This document shows, piece by piece, positions 26,589 to 38,500 of a DNA stretch of 64,000 nucleotides. Both the position numbers and the translations under genes were made by a program. The stretch is from Diplosphaera chodatii (taxonomy: Eukaryota; Chlorophyta; Trebouxiophyceae; Prasiolales; Stichococcaceae), in contig JAALGY010000023.1 in assembly GCA_032358165.1 (NCBI GenBank), positions 558,001 to 622,000 on the forward strand, given 5' to 3'. Numbering within the stretch: the first letter of the stretch is position 1; each line of letters opens with the position of its first letter. Under the pieces are notes generated by a model that saw nothing but the letters and a program-made list of their open reading frames with translations, searched no databases and was not told the DNA's origin.

Positions 26589-29500
26589 TCAAGTCATGGC
26601 ATCTGCTTGGAGCTGCAGCCAGTCTGACACATGCTCTGGTACGGCCGCCAGCATCGCCGCAGCGCCGTCCACCTCGGCAACATCCTGCGCATTGCGCTGA
26701 CCGAACAGCCCACCCAGCCAGGCCCATTGGTCTGTTTCCGCATTGTGCTGATACCGGTACTCACCACCCCAGTAAATGCCGCAGGGCTTGGGGGCGGCTT
26801 CCTGGAACCTGTCTGCAACAGCTGCAGTGGAGAGTGCACAGCGTCCCAGGGCATCAGCAGGGAAGGCGGCCGCCACGCCCAGCGGCACTGCTACATTGGA
26901 CGGCTCGTAAAACACCACCGTAAGGCTGCGGGACTGCATTGCAGCAGGGCAGAGGGCTTGGATTGGCATTAGCATGATGACTTGCACAGGTGCATGGCAG
27001 CAGCACTCAACCCCATGTGCTGCGGGCATAAGACCACACCTCACGTTCGTTCTGGCAGGCAACAGGCACCACTGCATGTTCATTGGTCGCACCCTCAGCT
27101 CCCACAGGATCAAGCACAGGGTCTGCAACGACTCCTCATCCCAGGCTCGCTCCTCGAACGGCCAGTCTGACTGTCGCCTGTCCTCGTCTTCAAGTGGGCG
27201 GTTGGCTGCACATGGGCACACGCAGTCCTCAAGTCAGATGGTCGGTGCTAGTTCTCCCCCTATAACATGCAATTTCCATGTGCACAACAGCCGCAAGCAC
27301 CGGCATTACCAGCAAGAAGCGCGCCAGATGAGATGCGCTATACTATCAGGTGGGTCCAGGACACCAGCTGGAAGGTACCACATGTCCAGAACTGAGGCTT
27401 GCCTGTGTTAGACTCAGGAAGGTCAGGCTGCGCATGGACGACAGGGTCGCCGGGTCACACTCCCGAAAAATCATTCCGTCGATCTCGTCCGTGATGCGCA
27501 GCCGGCACAGCCGCGAGGCGGCCCCCAGCTGAGCCGGGAGGTGATACAGGCCGCACGTCTGCATGAGAAGGCAAACCACTCAGCGATGGTTTGTGAATTC
27601 CACTGTATGCAGCCGCCAAGTATGATGTTTAATGCAATACTTCTCATCGCAGATGTGCTGTTTTGCTTCCTTGCCAGTCATGATCGCTCTGGGCGCCAAC
27701 ATGGCAGGTCGATGATGTCACTTTGGACTACACACACTGATGTCAGGTGGGATACCTGCAGGTCAAGGTCCTCAATGTAGTCCAGCAGCGGCATTGTGGG
27801 CAGCACATCGTATCGATGCCCCCACGCCGCACGATGACCCGGAGAGTGGCCCAGATAGTCCCAAAACAATTGATATTCTGCAGGCCTGTTCACTTCAACA
27901 GTGAGAGAGTGCAGGCGGCGCAGCTGGAACACCGCGGGTGGCAGCAGGTCTGGCCGCCGTGTGGCGGCACCATACTTCTCGGAACAGGCCTGTGCGACCT
28001 CGCAGCACGTGTTTGGCTGTGCTTCCAGAGCCGACACGAAGGCCGGCAGCAGCTTCAGGTACGAGGTTTCCGTGAGGCCCAGGCGCTGCAATGTGGGCAG
28101 AGCGCAGGCAATGCCCAATGTCCCGTGACAGCCCGCCACCTGCAGTACCCTGAGCGCCTGCAGCCCACCTGAAAGTGGCATGCTGCACCCAAAACCGACC
28201 TTACAGAACGTTAGGGAGGTCAGCGCGGTAAGGCCGACAAAACCTGGTGGCAGCTCCACACGCCCAAATCCTGGGGCACCCACCACGTGCAGCCGTGCCA
28301 GGTGCAGCAGGTTTGCGACGCTGAGCTGGACTGACTCATCTGCTGACCCCTCCCAGATCAACTCCTGTGTGCCAAAGTGCACACCTGCGCGGTATGATGA
28401 TCAAGGAACCGCAGGCTTGTGCGAACATGATGTGCATGCCGGTTCAGACTCTGCATCCAGGCCCACTGTTGCCCACGTGGAGCTGCAGGCGGGTGAGGTT
28501 GGTCAGGGGCCTCAGCGCCGCGTCGGATGGCACACATCGGAGGCCTCTACCGTTGTCAACGTCCTCATCATCTGTGTCGTCCTCCTGTTCATGAAGGATT
28601 ACCAGCTCCTCCAAGGAAATTAGGCCTGCAGCGCACAAGTGGCCGATAGCGCATGCACGACTCCGCCCCGGGGATGTCAGCATGCGGCGAGGCACAGTTC
28701 AAACTGTGTGCTATCTGAAAGATTGTGTGTGCAGACGAATCCGAGCAAAGTGTGAGATGCATGATGAAGTCGGTCTAAGACGACAACAAACGACTGGATG
28801 ATTACCCATGAAGCCTTCCCAGAGCTCAGGCTCAGGGTCCTCTTCAGGAAAATCATGATCATCCGCAGGACCGGAATCAGAATAAAGTTGCGGTAGCGGC
28901 AGGGTCAGACTGCAGTTAGAGGCTGCGATCAAGCTAGGTTCACTTGCCATCAGCAAACGATCTTGACATCAGCATACCCGCACATGCACGCGCAGGTGCA
29001 GCATATCGGTACAGGGTGCAGCCAACTTCAGCACCTACGCAGCCTTGGCAGGCTTTCCAGCGCTGATAGGACTCCAACATGACAAAACCTGAGCAATGCG
29101 CACATGCACAACTCGACATCCATCCAGGTCATTTTGATCAGCAGATGTTGCTCAACACAGAGCAGGCCAACATGTCATCATGCAAATGCGCATTTAATGG
29201 TGACCTCTTGCAGCATCGTCAGAGGACGCAGCGCACTGAAGTCAAAGCATGCTGCCCCTGTGCCTGTGCAGGCACACACCCCATCACCATGAGGCCACCC
29301 CGTCCACTGAAGCTTCATTGCACTTGCTGCCAAAGTAGACATGTTGAGGCACGAGATGAAGCTGAGCCTACTGTGGTTGCTCAGGTGTATGCTTGTGAGT
29401 TGTCGCAGCTCCTGCAGCCAATCCCAGTGATTGCCACACGCCCAAATGCACAAGCTCAGCCGCAGGCTCCGCAGGCCGCTGAGGGCAACCAGCGGCGCTG

Positions 29501-30384
29501 TCAAGCCCGTTATTGTCATGCTCACCCATGGACCTGTATGGGACAGCAGCGTTTCTGCCGCTGGCAAACCAGCCATGCCTGGTACTGCTCGAGCCAAGTT
29601 GTTTATGTTGGCATCACGAACTCACTGCTATGCCTCAGAAATCAGAGCACCCCAATCTGCGCACCCTGCAGGTCTATTGCCAGCTCCTCCAGGTTGGGCA
29701 TCTTCCTTAGCCACTCGAAGTTCACAGCCAGCGTTTTGCACCACTCTTCCCCGGAAGCATTCTCCATGGCGCACGGATGCCTGCGACGCTGTGCATGCAT
29801 TGTCAGCTCGGTGTCCATGGTCTGCAATATCAACCCTACACGACCGCCGGGCAATGGGAAGATAGCGGCTGTACATGTGCAGGGCAGATGACCCGGCATC
29901 AGCGGCTGCTGTGCAACATCCACTCACGTGATGTGCAGAGCGCGTACGGCGCGTCCCCGCGCTTGCAGCCACTGCTGTAGAAAACGCCATCTCTCCTCAA
30001 AGGGTGCCACAGCAACGTGCTGCGAGAGGCAGCTCAGTGGAGCGGCAGCGCCCCACAGCCGCACATGCTGCAAGTCCAGCAGCACGCTGCAGAACGTCTT
30101 GCATGTGAGCGGGAGGCAGATGCCCGTCCTGTATGACATCGAATGCCGTCAGGCAGGTAATCTGAGCTGATGATGTTGTGGCGAAGCATATCTCACGCCA
30201 AGCACGAAGCGCAATCGATGGTGCTGCACAGGTGGCGTATCACCCTGCTGCCTTGCGCCATCGCACAGACACCGAGCAAGCACCTGGTGCTGGCGGGCCC
30301 ACAGCACGCAAGGATGTACGCAAGCACCGCTTCGGGCAGATCGAGCAGCGTGACTGGTCCGTTTGCCTTCGAAGATGTTGGCAT
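26589..30384 (-). CDS. F-box / leucine-rich-repeat protein B, intron-poor and possibly decaying
   Basis: Exons by homology: 30384-30284, 30128-29928, 29780-29665, 29497-29372, 29263-29194, 29088-29035, 28909-28806, 28625-28467, 28384-27756, 27558-27403, 27227-27093 and 26933-26589 (about 731 residues if all are used). It has the same domain order as A and C: F-box (L-L-D-L-P-E-A-V-L), leucine-rich repeats, conserved C-terminus (A-E-V-D-G-A-A-A-M-L). The 629-base exon 28384-27756 is continuous where A and C have four exons. Two faults are visible. The intron after 29194 begins AT instead of GT. At the acceptor used by C before the D-E-D-R-R exon, B lacks one base, so it must use another AG 16 bases upstream (27228) to stay in frame. 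The gene may therefore be functional with odd splicing or an early pseudogene. The intron after 27403 starts with GC, as in C. Confidence 0.75.
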
Positions 30385-30817
30385 GGCACCAGCAGGCTTG
30401 CCCTTCAGTGCCTGTTTGATCCTGCACCGCGGATTTAAGCTCTCGACGGCTTGCGCAGGTCACCCTGCAGTTGTCCATCAGCGCTTGCCTGCCGGTCTCA
30501 GCTAGCTAGACATGCGACTGACGCGCGGGTGCAGTCAAATCGGGGTCAAAAATTCATTAACATCTTTTCTGCCTTCCTCCTTCCAGTCGATCAAGGCTGC
30601 CTTTGTGCCGATCGAGGTCCCCTTCGCTGCCGACATATGGGGAAGTCGTCTGCATTCGCATCAGTCTGTTCATCACTGCTGCTCATGTCATATCAGATAC
30701 TCGCGCCAGCTCATCCTTGTGACCATCCATGAACAACTGAGGATGAGCTGCGCAAGCCATCGAGAGCATTAATCCGCGGTACAGGATCGAACAGGCACAG
30801 AAGCCAACCCTGGTGCC
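30385..30817. promoter_or_regulatory. Shared divergent promoter region of F-box genes B and C
   Basis: Only 433 bases separate the start codons of two divergent paralogues, so this must contain both promoters. No defined element is claimed. Confidence 0.4.
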
Positions 30818-33800
30818 ATGCCGGCATCTTCGAAGCCAAGAGGATCAGCCACGCTGCTAGATCTGCCTGAGGCGGTTCTTCAGGAAGTTTTCGCACGTTG
30901 TGGGCCTGCTACCACCAGGTAGTATGCTGCAGTATAATTTGTACGTGATGGGTTGTCCACATTGCTGCAGAGCATGCGTGGAATGTGGACCTGAGAACTG
31001 CACGTACTGGTGATGTAGACCACGACAAGTCGTGAACATGATTGGCTGTGTCACGAGTGGACATCAGTGAAGGACCATATGTGTGCAGGACGGGCATCTC
31101 CCTGCCGCTTGTCTGCAAGGCTTTCCGCAACGCGCTGCTGGACGTGCGACATGTGCGGCTGTGGGGCACTGCCATCGCTCCACTCAGCTGCCTTTCACAG
31201 CATGTCGCTGTGGGGCCCTTCAGTCCAGAGAGCTCGGCGTCCCTCCAGCAGTGGCTTCAAGTTCGCACATCAAGCATGCATGCCCTGCACCTCAAGTGAG
31301 TACGTAACCGGTGACGGTTGACGGCCTGCTCCGGTATGTGGTGCCCTTTACTGCGTTGCAGTTCATTGATGATTATGTGGGCTGCTGGTGATATATGCTG
31401 TCAATGATATGGGTACGAAAACGCAGGCATCCGGATCCCTGCGGATACAAGAGCGAGTGGTGCTCCGAGCTGGCTGTGACCGTTCTGTGGCACCAGACGA
31501 TGCCAAATCTGGAAGAGCTGGAACTAGACCTGCCGGGTGCGTGCGCCTGTATAGGGGTTTTGTTTGGAGGGCATGACAACCTGATCCTCATCGTAGTGTC
31601 AACCCACATGCCATGATGAAGCCATGCCAGGCATCAGCTCACTCTCCAGGGTCTGAAAAGTGTATCAAATCCAAGCAGGTTTAGAGCTACATAACACAGA
31701 GGTGGCAGCACCAATGGCCGGCCTCCGCGGACTGCGGTGCCTGCGCCTCAGCATGGGCATGCGCAACCGCAGCTGGGACTGGCTGTCACAGCTGCAGCGG
31801 CTGACAGGGATACACCTGGATTGCTGGGGTATGCCCTGATCGTATGCATGTCTGATGCTGTGCGTGCTGTTGCGAGGAGACGCGGTGGGGTTGCTAAGGT
31901 GTGGCCACAGTTCAGAGTGGGTATCCGCTTGCGCAGGCTATGGGGACCTGTTCAGCTTCAGACCGCTGGCCCATCTGAGGATGCTGGAAGAGGTTACAGT
32001 CAGGTACACACGTGCACAGCCACATGGCAGCATGCAAGGTCACTGTACATCACACACTGGGGCATGCCTGTTGGTGCTGCAGTAAGACCTGATGTCATGT
32101 TTGTGAACCGCTCAGGATGGACCATGATGAGGACGTCTCACCGCTGGCAGGGCTTCCAGCGTTGCGCAGGTGCTGACCTGACTGCATCCTGTAAACTCAC
32201 AAATCGATAACAGGCAGTTGCATACTGATGATGTTGGCATGGCTGCGCATGCATTGGTTATTGACTTCGATCATCATATCGACTCAAGCATCATCTCGGT
32301 CGGGAGAAACTGAATGCTGATGTAATGACCTGACGTGAACATGCACACGCAGTTTGTCTCTGCCAATACCGTGGACCGATGAGTTTGTGGAGACAACGAA
32401 TTGGGAGAGCCTCAGCGGTAGGACCCTGAACACCACTCACATCATGAGTGCCACATCAACTGCGTGCTTTGTGCATGCAGCCTGTTAGCATGGTGCAGGC
32501 GGCATACAGTGCAGGCATGCCTCGCCTGATGCTCACAATCGGATGCGAAGTGATGCATGCACAGTTAGACATGCAGTGCACTGCAGATCTGACCCACTTG
32601 GAGGAGCTCGTGCTACTCCAGTCCGAACGGTGTTGCAAAGGCGATGACGATGACGACAGAAGTATCCTGACTTTACCGTCAGATGCAGCACTGAGACGCC
32701 TGACGAAACTCACGCATCTCCAGCTGCATGTGGGCACCAGTATGCCTTGTTGCACCAAGTGCTGCCATACATTGCATGCACTTGCCACGGTGTACCAGCC
32801 TGCAACTGGTCGAGCAATGGTGTGCAAGCATCCGGTTTGGTATACAGGTATCTGGGCTGGAGCAGGAAGACGGAGACTTGCTCTCAGAAGATGGAGACAT
32901 GCAGCCCAGCATCACATGCCTGCAGCGCCTGGTAAAGCTGCATATCGGGGGTTCTCCGTCGTGCTGGGTTGGGTTCCCACCAGGGTTTGGTGGCCTCTCC
33001 GCACTCACCCACCTGGTGCTTTGCAGGGTGCGTCTTCAATCACCTGGTGACCGGTCAGCTGCCCGCTATTCAGCTGTGTGGCCAGCGGCCTGCATGTCAG
33101 TGTCATACTGCATGATAACCGAACTTGGACTAACAGGTCCCCGCCCTGTCAGCAAGCAACACTGGCCAGCAGCTGAGCACAGTTGCCTGCTACACAGGTG
33201 TACTTCGACTCTAGGGTGCCACTCCAGGGTGGACTGGAGGCGCTTAGGGTACTCGAGGTGGCGGGCTGCGCTGGGAACTTGAGCATAGCCTGCGCCTTGC
33301 CCGCCTTGCAGGCAAGTCAATGCACCCATGCTACATGACGCTCACCATGCAACAAGTCGTACAGGTGCAGGCAGGTCGCACCTCAAAGCGCACGATGTGC
33401 TGAGCTTGCACTGCAGTCTGAGGGGGTGGCGTTGCATGATGTTCAGTGTTACAGGTGACACTGAGGCAGTATGATGCTATGTGCAGCGCCTGGGCCTCAC
33501 GGAAACCTCGTACCTGAAGCTGCTGCCAGCCTTCGTGTCGGCTCTGGAAGCACAGCCGAAAACGCACTGCGAGGTTGCACAGGCCTGTTCCCAGGTGTGT
33601 CGCAAACGAGCCGGTGGTGCACTTTCATTGTCATGCCTCACTGCACATACACCTGACGTTCAGCATTGTGCACACAGAAGTATGGTGCCGCCACACGGCG
33701 GCCAGACCTGCTCCCACCCGCGGTGTTCCAGCTGCCGCGGCTGCACGCTCTCACTGTTGAAGTGAACAGACCTGCAGATTATAAACATTTTTGGGACTAT

Positions 33801-35099
33801 CTGGACTACTCTCCGGGTCATCGTGCGGCGTGGGGGCATCAATACGATGTGCTGCCCACAATGCCGCTGCTGGACTACCTTGAGGACCTTGACTTGCAGG
33901 TATCCCACCTGACATCAGTGTGTGTAGCCAGAGTGACATCATCGACCTGCCATGTTGGCGCCCAGAGTGGTCATGACTGGCAAGGAAGCAACACACATCT
34001 GCTCACATCTGTGATGAGAAGTATTACAGAAAACCATCATCCTTGGCGGGTGCATACATTGGAATTCACAAACCATCGCTGAGTGGTTTGCCTTCTCGTG
34101 CAGACCTGCGGCCTGTATCACCTCCCGGCTCAGCTGGGGGCTGCCTCGCGGCTGTGTCGGCTGCGCATCACGGACGACATCGACGGAATGATTTTTCGGG
34201 AGTGTGACCTGGCGACCCTGTCGTCCATGCGCAGCCTGACCTTCCTGAGTCTAACACAGGCAAGCCTCAGTTCTGGACATGTGGTACCTCCCAGCTGGTG
34301 TCCTGGACCCACCTGATAGTATAGCAGATCTCATCTGGCGCGATTCTTGCTGGTAATGCCGGTGCTTGCGGCTGTTGTGCGCATGAGAATTGCATGTTAT
34401 AGGGGGAGAACTAGCACCGACCATCTGACTTGAGGACTGCGTGTGCCCATGTGCAGCCCAGCCGCCCACTTGAAGATGAGGACAGGCGACAGTCAGACTG
34501 GCCGTTCGAGGAGCGAGCCTGGGATGACGAGTCATTGCAAACCCTGTGCTTGATCCTGTGGGAACTGCGGGTGCGAGCACTGAACATGCAGTGGTGCTTG
34601 TTGCCTGCCAAAACGAATGTGAGGTGTGGTCTTATGCCCGCAGCACATGGGATTGAATGCTGCTGCCATGCACCTGTGCAAGTCATGGTGGTAATGCCAA
34701 GCCCTCTGTCCTGCTGCAATGCAGGCCCGCAGCCTCACGGTGGTGTTTTACGAGCCGTCCAATGTGGCAGTGCCGCTGGGCGTGGCGGCCGCCTTCCCTG
34801 GTGATGCCCTCGGACGCTGTGCACTCTCCACTGCAGCTGTTGCAGACAGGTTCCAGAAAGCCGCCCCCAAGCCCTGTGGCATTTACTGGGGTGGTGAGTA
34901 CCGGTATCAGCACAATGCGGAAACAGACCAATGGGCCTGGCTGGAAGGGCTGTTCCCACACCGCAATGCACAGGATGTGGCCGAGGTGGACGGCGCTGCG
35001 GCGATGCTGGCAGCTGTATCAGAGCAGGTTGCAGGCTGGGTGCAGCTCCAAGCAGATGCCAAGGAGGTTGTCGACTGGACGGACTGGGGCAGCGAGTAG
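30818..35099 (+). CDS. F-box / leucine-rich-repeat protein C
   Basis: Fifteen exons in phase: 30818-30918, 31089-31295, 31427-31536, 31709-31828, 31937-32003, 32116-32169, 32353-32417, 32587-32729, 32848-33027, 33198-33311, 33487-33594, 33678-33899, 34104-34259, 34457-34570 and 34725-35099 (711 residues). N-terminal F-box (T-L-L-D-L-P-E-A-V-L-Q-E-V-F ... L-P-L-V-C-K-A-F-R), then leucine-rich repeats, an acidic loop (G-D-D-D-D-D-R), and the C-terminal domain ending in W-T-D-W-G-S-E. Several exon sizes equal those of A (101, 54, 114). Introns after 33311 and 34259 start with GC (TTGCAG|GCAAGT and ACACAG|GCAAGC). The 3' half is almost identical to gene B, introns included. Expected role: substrate adaptor of an SCF ubiquitin ligase; target unknown. 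Confidence 0.87.
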
Positions 35100-35500
35100 T
35101 CAGGGTGTGGAGAGCGCTGGCACGGTCGGCAGTGGGTTTGCATTTCGAGACACCCTTCTGTGCATGATCTTACAAGAGGGCGCCACAACTTTGCAGTGGC
35201 TAATGATAGGGTAGGGCATCAAACAGCGAAAACCACAACACTGTCAAAAACATACTGATTCACCTATAACTTGCCGTATAGTTGATCAATGGCAGCAGGC
35301 ACATGCATTGCGCTGCCTCAGGCAAGCACTTCAGGTGCTGGTTGCTCTCAAGACATTATTCACAAGGACTAGATGACTGCCGGCTGACAAGCCTGCATGG
35401 CCATCAGTAGTGCGCCCCGTTGCCGCCAGCCCTGCAGCAACAGCAGCAGCGCTGGATGCACAAACCCCCATACTGACGCTGCCAAGCGCTGATGAGCACC
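35100..35500. other. Intergenic between convergent F-box C and formin genes
   Basis: Holds the 3' flanks of both genes. Nothing else recognised. Confidence 0.35.
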
Positions 35501-38500
35501 TCAAGCCCTGCAGCAACAACAGCTGGATGGCCACATCACACGACTCAGCGATGTGTCAGACCGCAACCGGGTGCAGCTCACCTGGAGGCATGGCGGCGGC
35601 TGTGCGGACGCTGTGCTGGCGGGGAGCAGGGCGTGAAGGTGCCCGAGCCAGCGGCCAGGCCGCTGCTTCCAGCCGCCGCCGACAGCGCCGCCGCCGCCAG
35701 CGGGGACGCCTGCTGCTTCTTGAGCGCGCTGCCGGGGCTCATGGCGGCGGCCGCAATCGCCGCACGCTGCTCATCATCCTCCCACCTGTAGGAAGCAGTG
35801 CTTCTGCATCAGCGATCCTGACTTTAAATGTCAGGATCTTCCATGAAGTGTTGGACCACCAACGCTGCTACGAGCAATGTTGCACATCTCAGCACAGCAC
35901 AACCTCTGTCCTGACAACACTTGCGATATCGTGATGCAACGCCAGCACGCGCACCAATAGCTGCGGGGCTGCTGCTTCACGCTTGCGATGGTGACTGCCG
36001 GGCTGCCGTTGTCCAGCAGCCGCAGCGGCGAGCGCGGTGCGGATTTGCCTCCACCTGCCGCCTTGCTGCAGCTGGGCTGCCGTTGCGGTGACCTGCGGGG
36101 CCGGCAAGCAGATGTGTTAGACCATGTGCACCGTCAGGTAGCAGCCCCACTGACTGCCGCTGGTGGGTACAGCCGCATAAGCTTGCTGCACCAATGGATG
36201 TCGCCTGCTGTGCTACCTCAAACCCCCTGGGGGCCGTCGGTCGGATCCACCATGATGCATCTAGCACGCAAATATAAATATGCAGCACACATCAGCAGCT
36301 GAGCGGCAGCGTCTTGCCTCAGTCGCTGGCTCGGGTCATCGGCTGCCAGCTGCAGCTGCGGGGCGGACCCCGCGGGGCTGCTGGCCGCTGAGCGCCGCCC
36401 GGCTGAGCCTGGGCGCATGCCAGCCGGACTGCTGGCGGCCATGGCTGCAGCTGCCTGCGCACACGTGATTGCAGGACGGATTGCACTGGTCGCCCGGAGA
36501 TTACGTGTGGTGAGAAGGGGGCAGCAGGATGGACCAGCAGTTGGTCGTGACAGGTGCAGAGGTGCAGAATGTGCATACGGATGCCCATCAGACAGCGGCA
36601 GCACCTCCGGGGTGAGGTGGCCGCCGTCCGGCTGCCGGGGGCGCTGCGGCGTCGCCGGCGGGGACAGCGCCGCCGCAGGCGTGGGCGCAGCAGTGGCAGC
36701 GCCTTGCTGCACTGCCGCGGGCTGGGGCGCCGGGCCGCCAAAGTCGGAGTACCCCGCGCCGGGGTCCGGCGCCTGCGGCTGCTGGGGGCTGGGTAAAGAC
36801 GGGGCCGCTGTCTGGGCCTGCCCCGCGCTGCCGCCAGCCACCCTGGCTGGCGACTTGGCTGGCGAAGGCGCCGCCTTAGCAGGCGAGGCAGTCCTTGCTG
36901 CCGGCGGCTGCTCTGCAGCCGCTGCCGATGACTGCACGGCCGCCGGCGAGGTGGCCGCCCGCTGCATACGCGCCCTGGCTGCGGCAGTCCCTGCACCAGC
37001 AGCAGGCCGCATGACACAGTGTGCAAGTATGTGTCAAAGGGCATGTCGGATATCAGGGCACGGTGCTAGGTGGACCATTAATCAGGGTCGCATGTGGCCA
37101 GGCCTTCTCATCCTTGTGGCGGCGCACCAGCGTGCGCTCAAGCACGCAGTCGCACCCTTGCTGGGGGACCCGGGCACGGTGTTGAGCGCCGAAGTGGGTG
37201 GCCGCACGTCGGGGAGCGCCGTCGACTTGCGCGCCAGCTCAGCGCGCTTGGCCGCCCGCTCCGCATCCGCCCTCTCCCGCGCCTCCTGCTTCTGTTTGTG
37301 AGCCGAACACATCTAATCAGCATGGTCTCCTACAGTGCTGCCTGCAAGCACTACCAAATTGCTGCCCAATGGCAGTACAGAGCAGTCTGCAGTTTAGATA
37401 TGAGTTCTGCTGCTGAACAAAGCCTTGAAACTGGTCGGTACTATGTCAGCTTGCAGACGGTACAAGCGTGTTGCTCTTTACCCCTGACAGCCGCCTTGAG
37501 CTTGAGGTGCAATGCCGAGGCGACACCCCAGTCACCTTGATGTCCGTCAGCACGCGGTCGAACAGGTTGAGGAAGTCGCGGACGATGCGCAGGGTGCGGC
37601 TGGGGTCGCTCGCGTCAAAGGCCTCGCCGCAGTAGGTGGCCGCCTCCTGCAGCTGCTGGTGCGCCGCCTTCTCCGACCCCTGTGATGTTGCAGGTGTATT
37701 CACGTTTGATTCGTCCTTAGTGTGCGACGTAAGGGGCGAATGCAGCAATGTGCAGCAGAGCAGCATGCACTCAGTGCCCCATCATGGTATTGCACATGCA
37801 AAGCTGCTGCATATGCAAGACATCAGTTACCCAGGAGGCCTCTTTAATGCTGCGGCATAGGTCCTCTGTTCACCTCCAGCTGCTCAAACTGGGGCACGGC
37901 GGCCCGCTGGAAGGCAACCATGGCATCACGGAAGGCGGAGTGGGCCTCGGCGGCGGCGCCGCCCCCCAGCCCCGCCGCCGTCAGAATCTCGTCGTTCACC
38001 CGCCCGATGCCAGCACGCAGCTCCCCGATCTGCGTCCGGATCGCCGCGATCTGCATGGAGCAAACAGCACGCTGATGACAAACACAACAGAACGGCTCTT
38101 CAGAACAGCGCGCCTGCTGTGTCATCCACGCACAGCCGGACACATGAACGGAGGGCAGCTGCGGGGCCTGCTAATGGATCCTTCTGTGTATTGTGCTCAG
38201 TGAAGCACAGTTCTGGGGCCCCAGGGGTGAGTGGTAGAGGCATGCGCGCCTGCAGGTTGGCGGCGGGCCGGATGGAGGACAGCTGGGCGGGGAGGGAGCC
38301 CACGTCGGCCTGCCCCCGCGCCAGCAGCGCCGCAGTCACGAAGGCCAGCAGGCTGGTGCGCCGGTCGGTGCCCTTCACATCCGCCAGCCGCAGCAGCGTG
38401 TCCAGCTTGAAGCCTGCGCCAGAGGACTGCTGTTCTCGAACCATCATGTCAAGCTGTGTTCCAACTTTGTGAAGTGAGAAGCTTGGCAGCCAAGGCTTGT

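Noticed and set aside
36417..37301. 294-codon frame on the + strand opposite the formin 3' exons
   Set aside because: It is the shadow of the Ala/Pro-rich formin tail, whose exons join in phase on the - strand.
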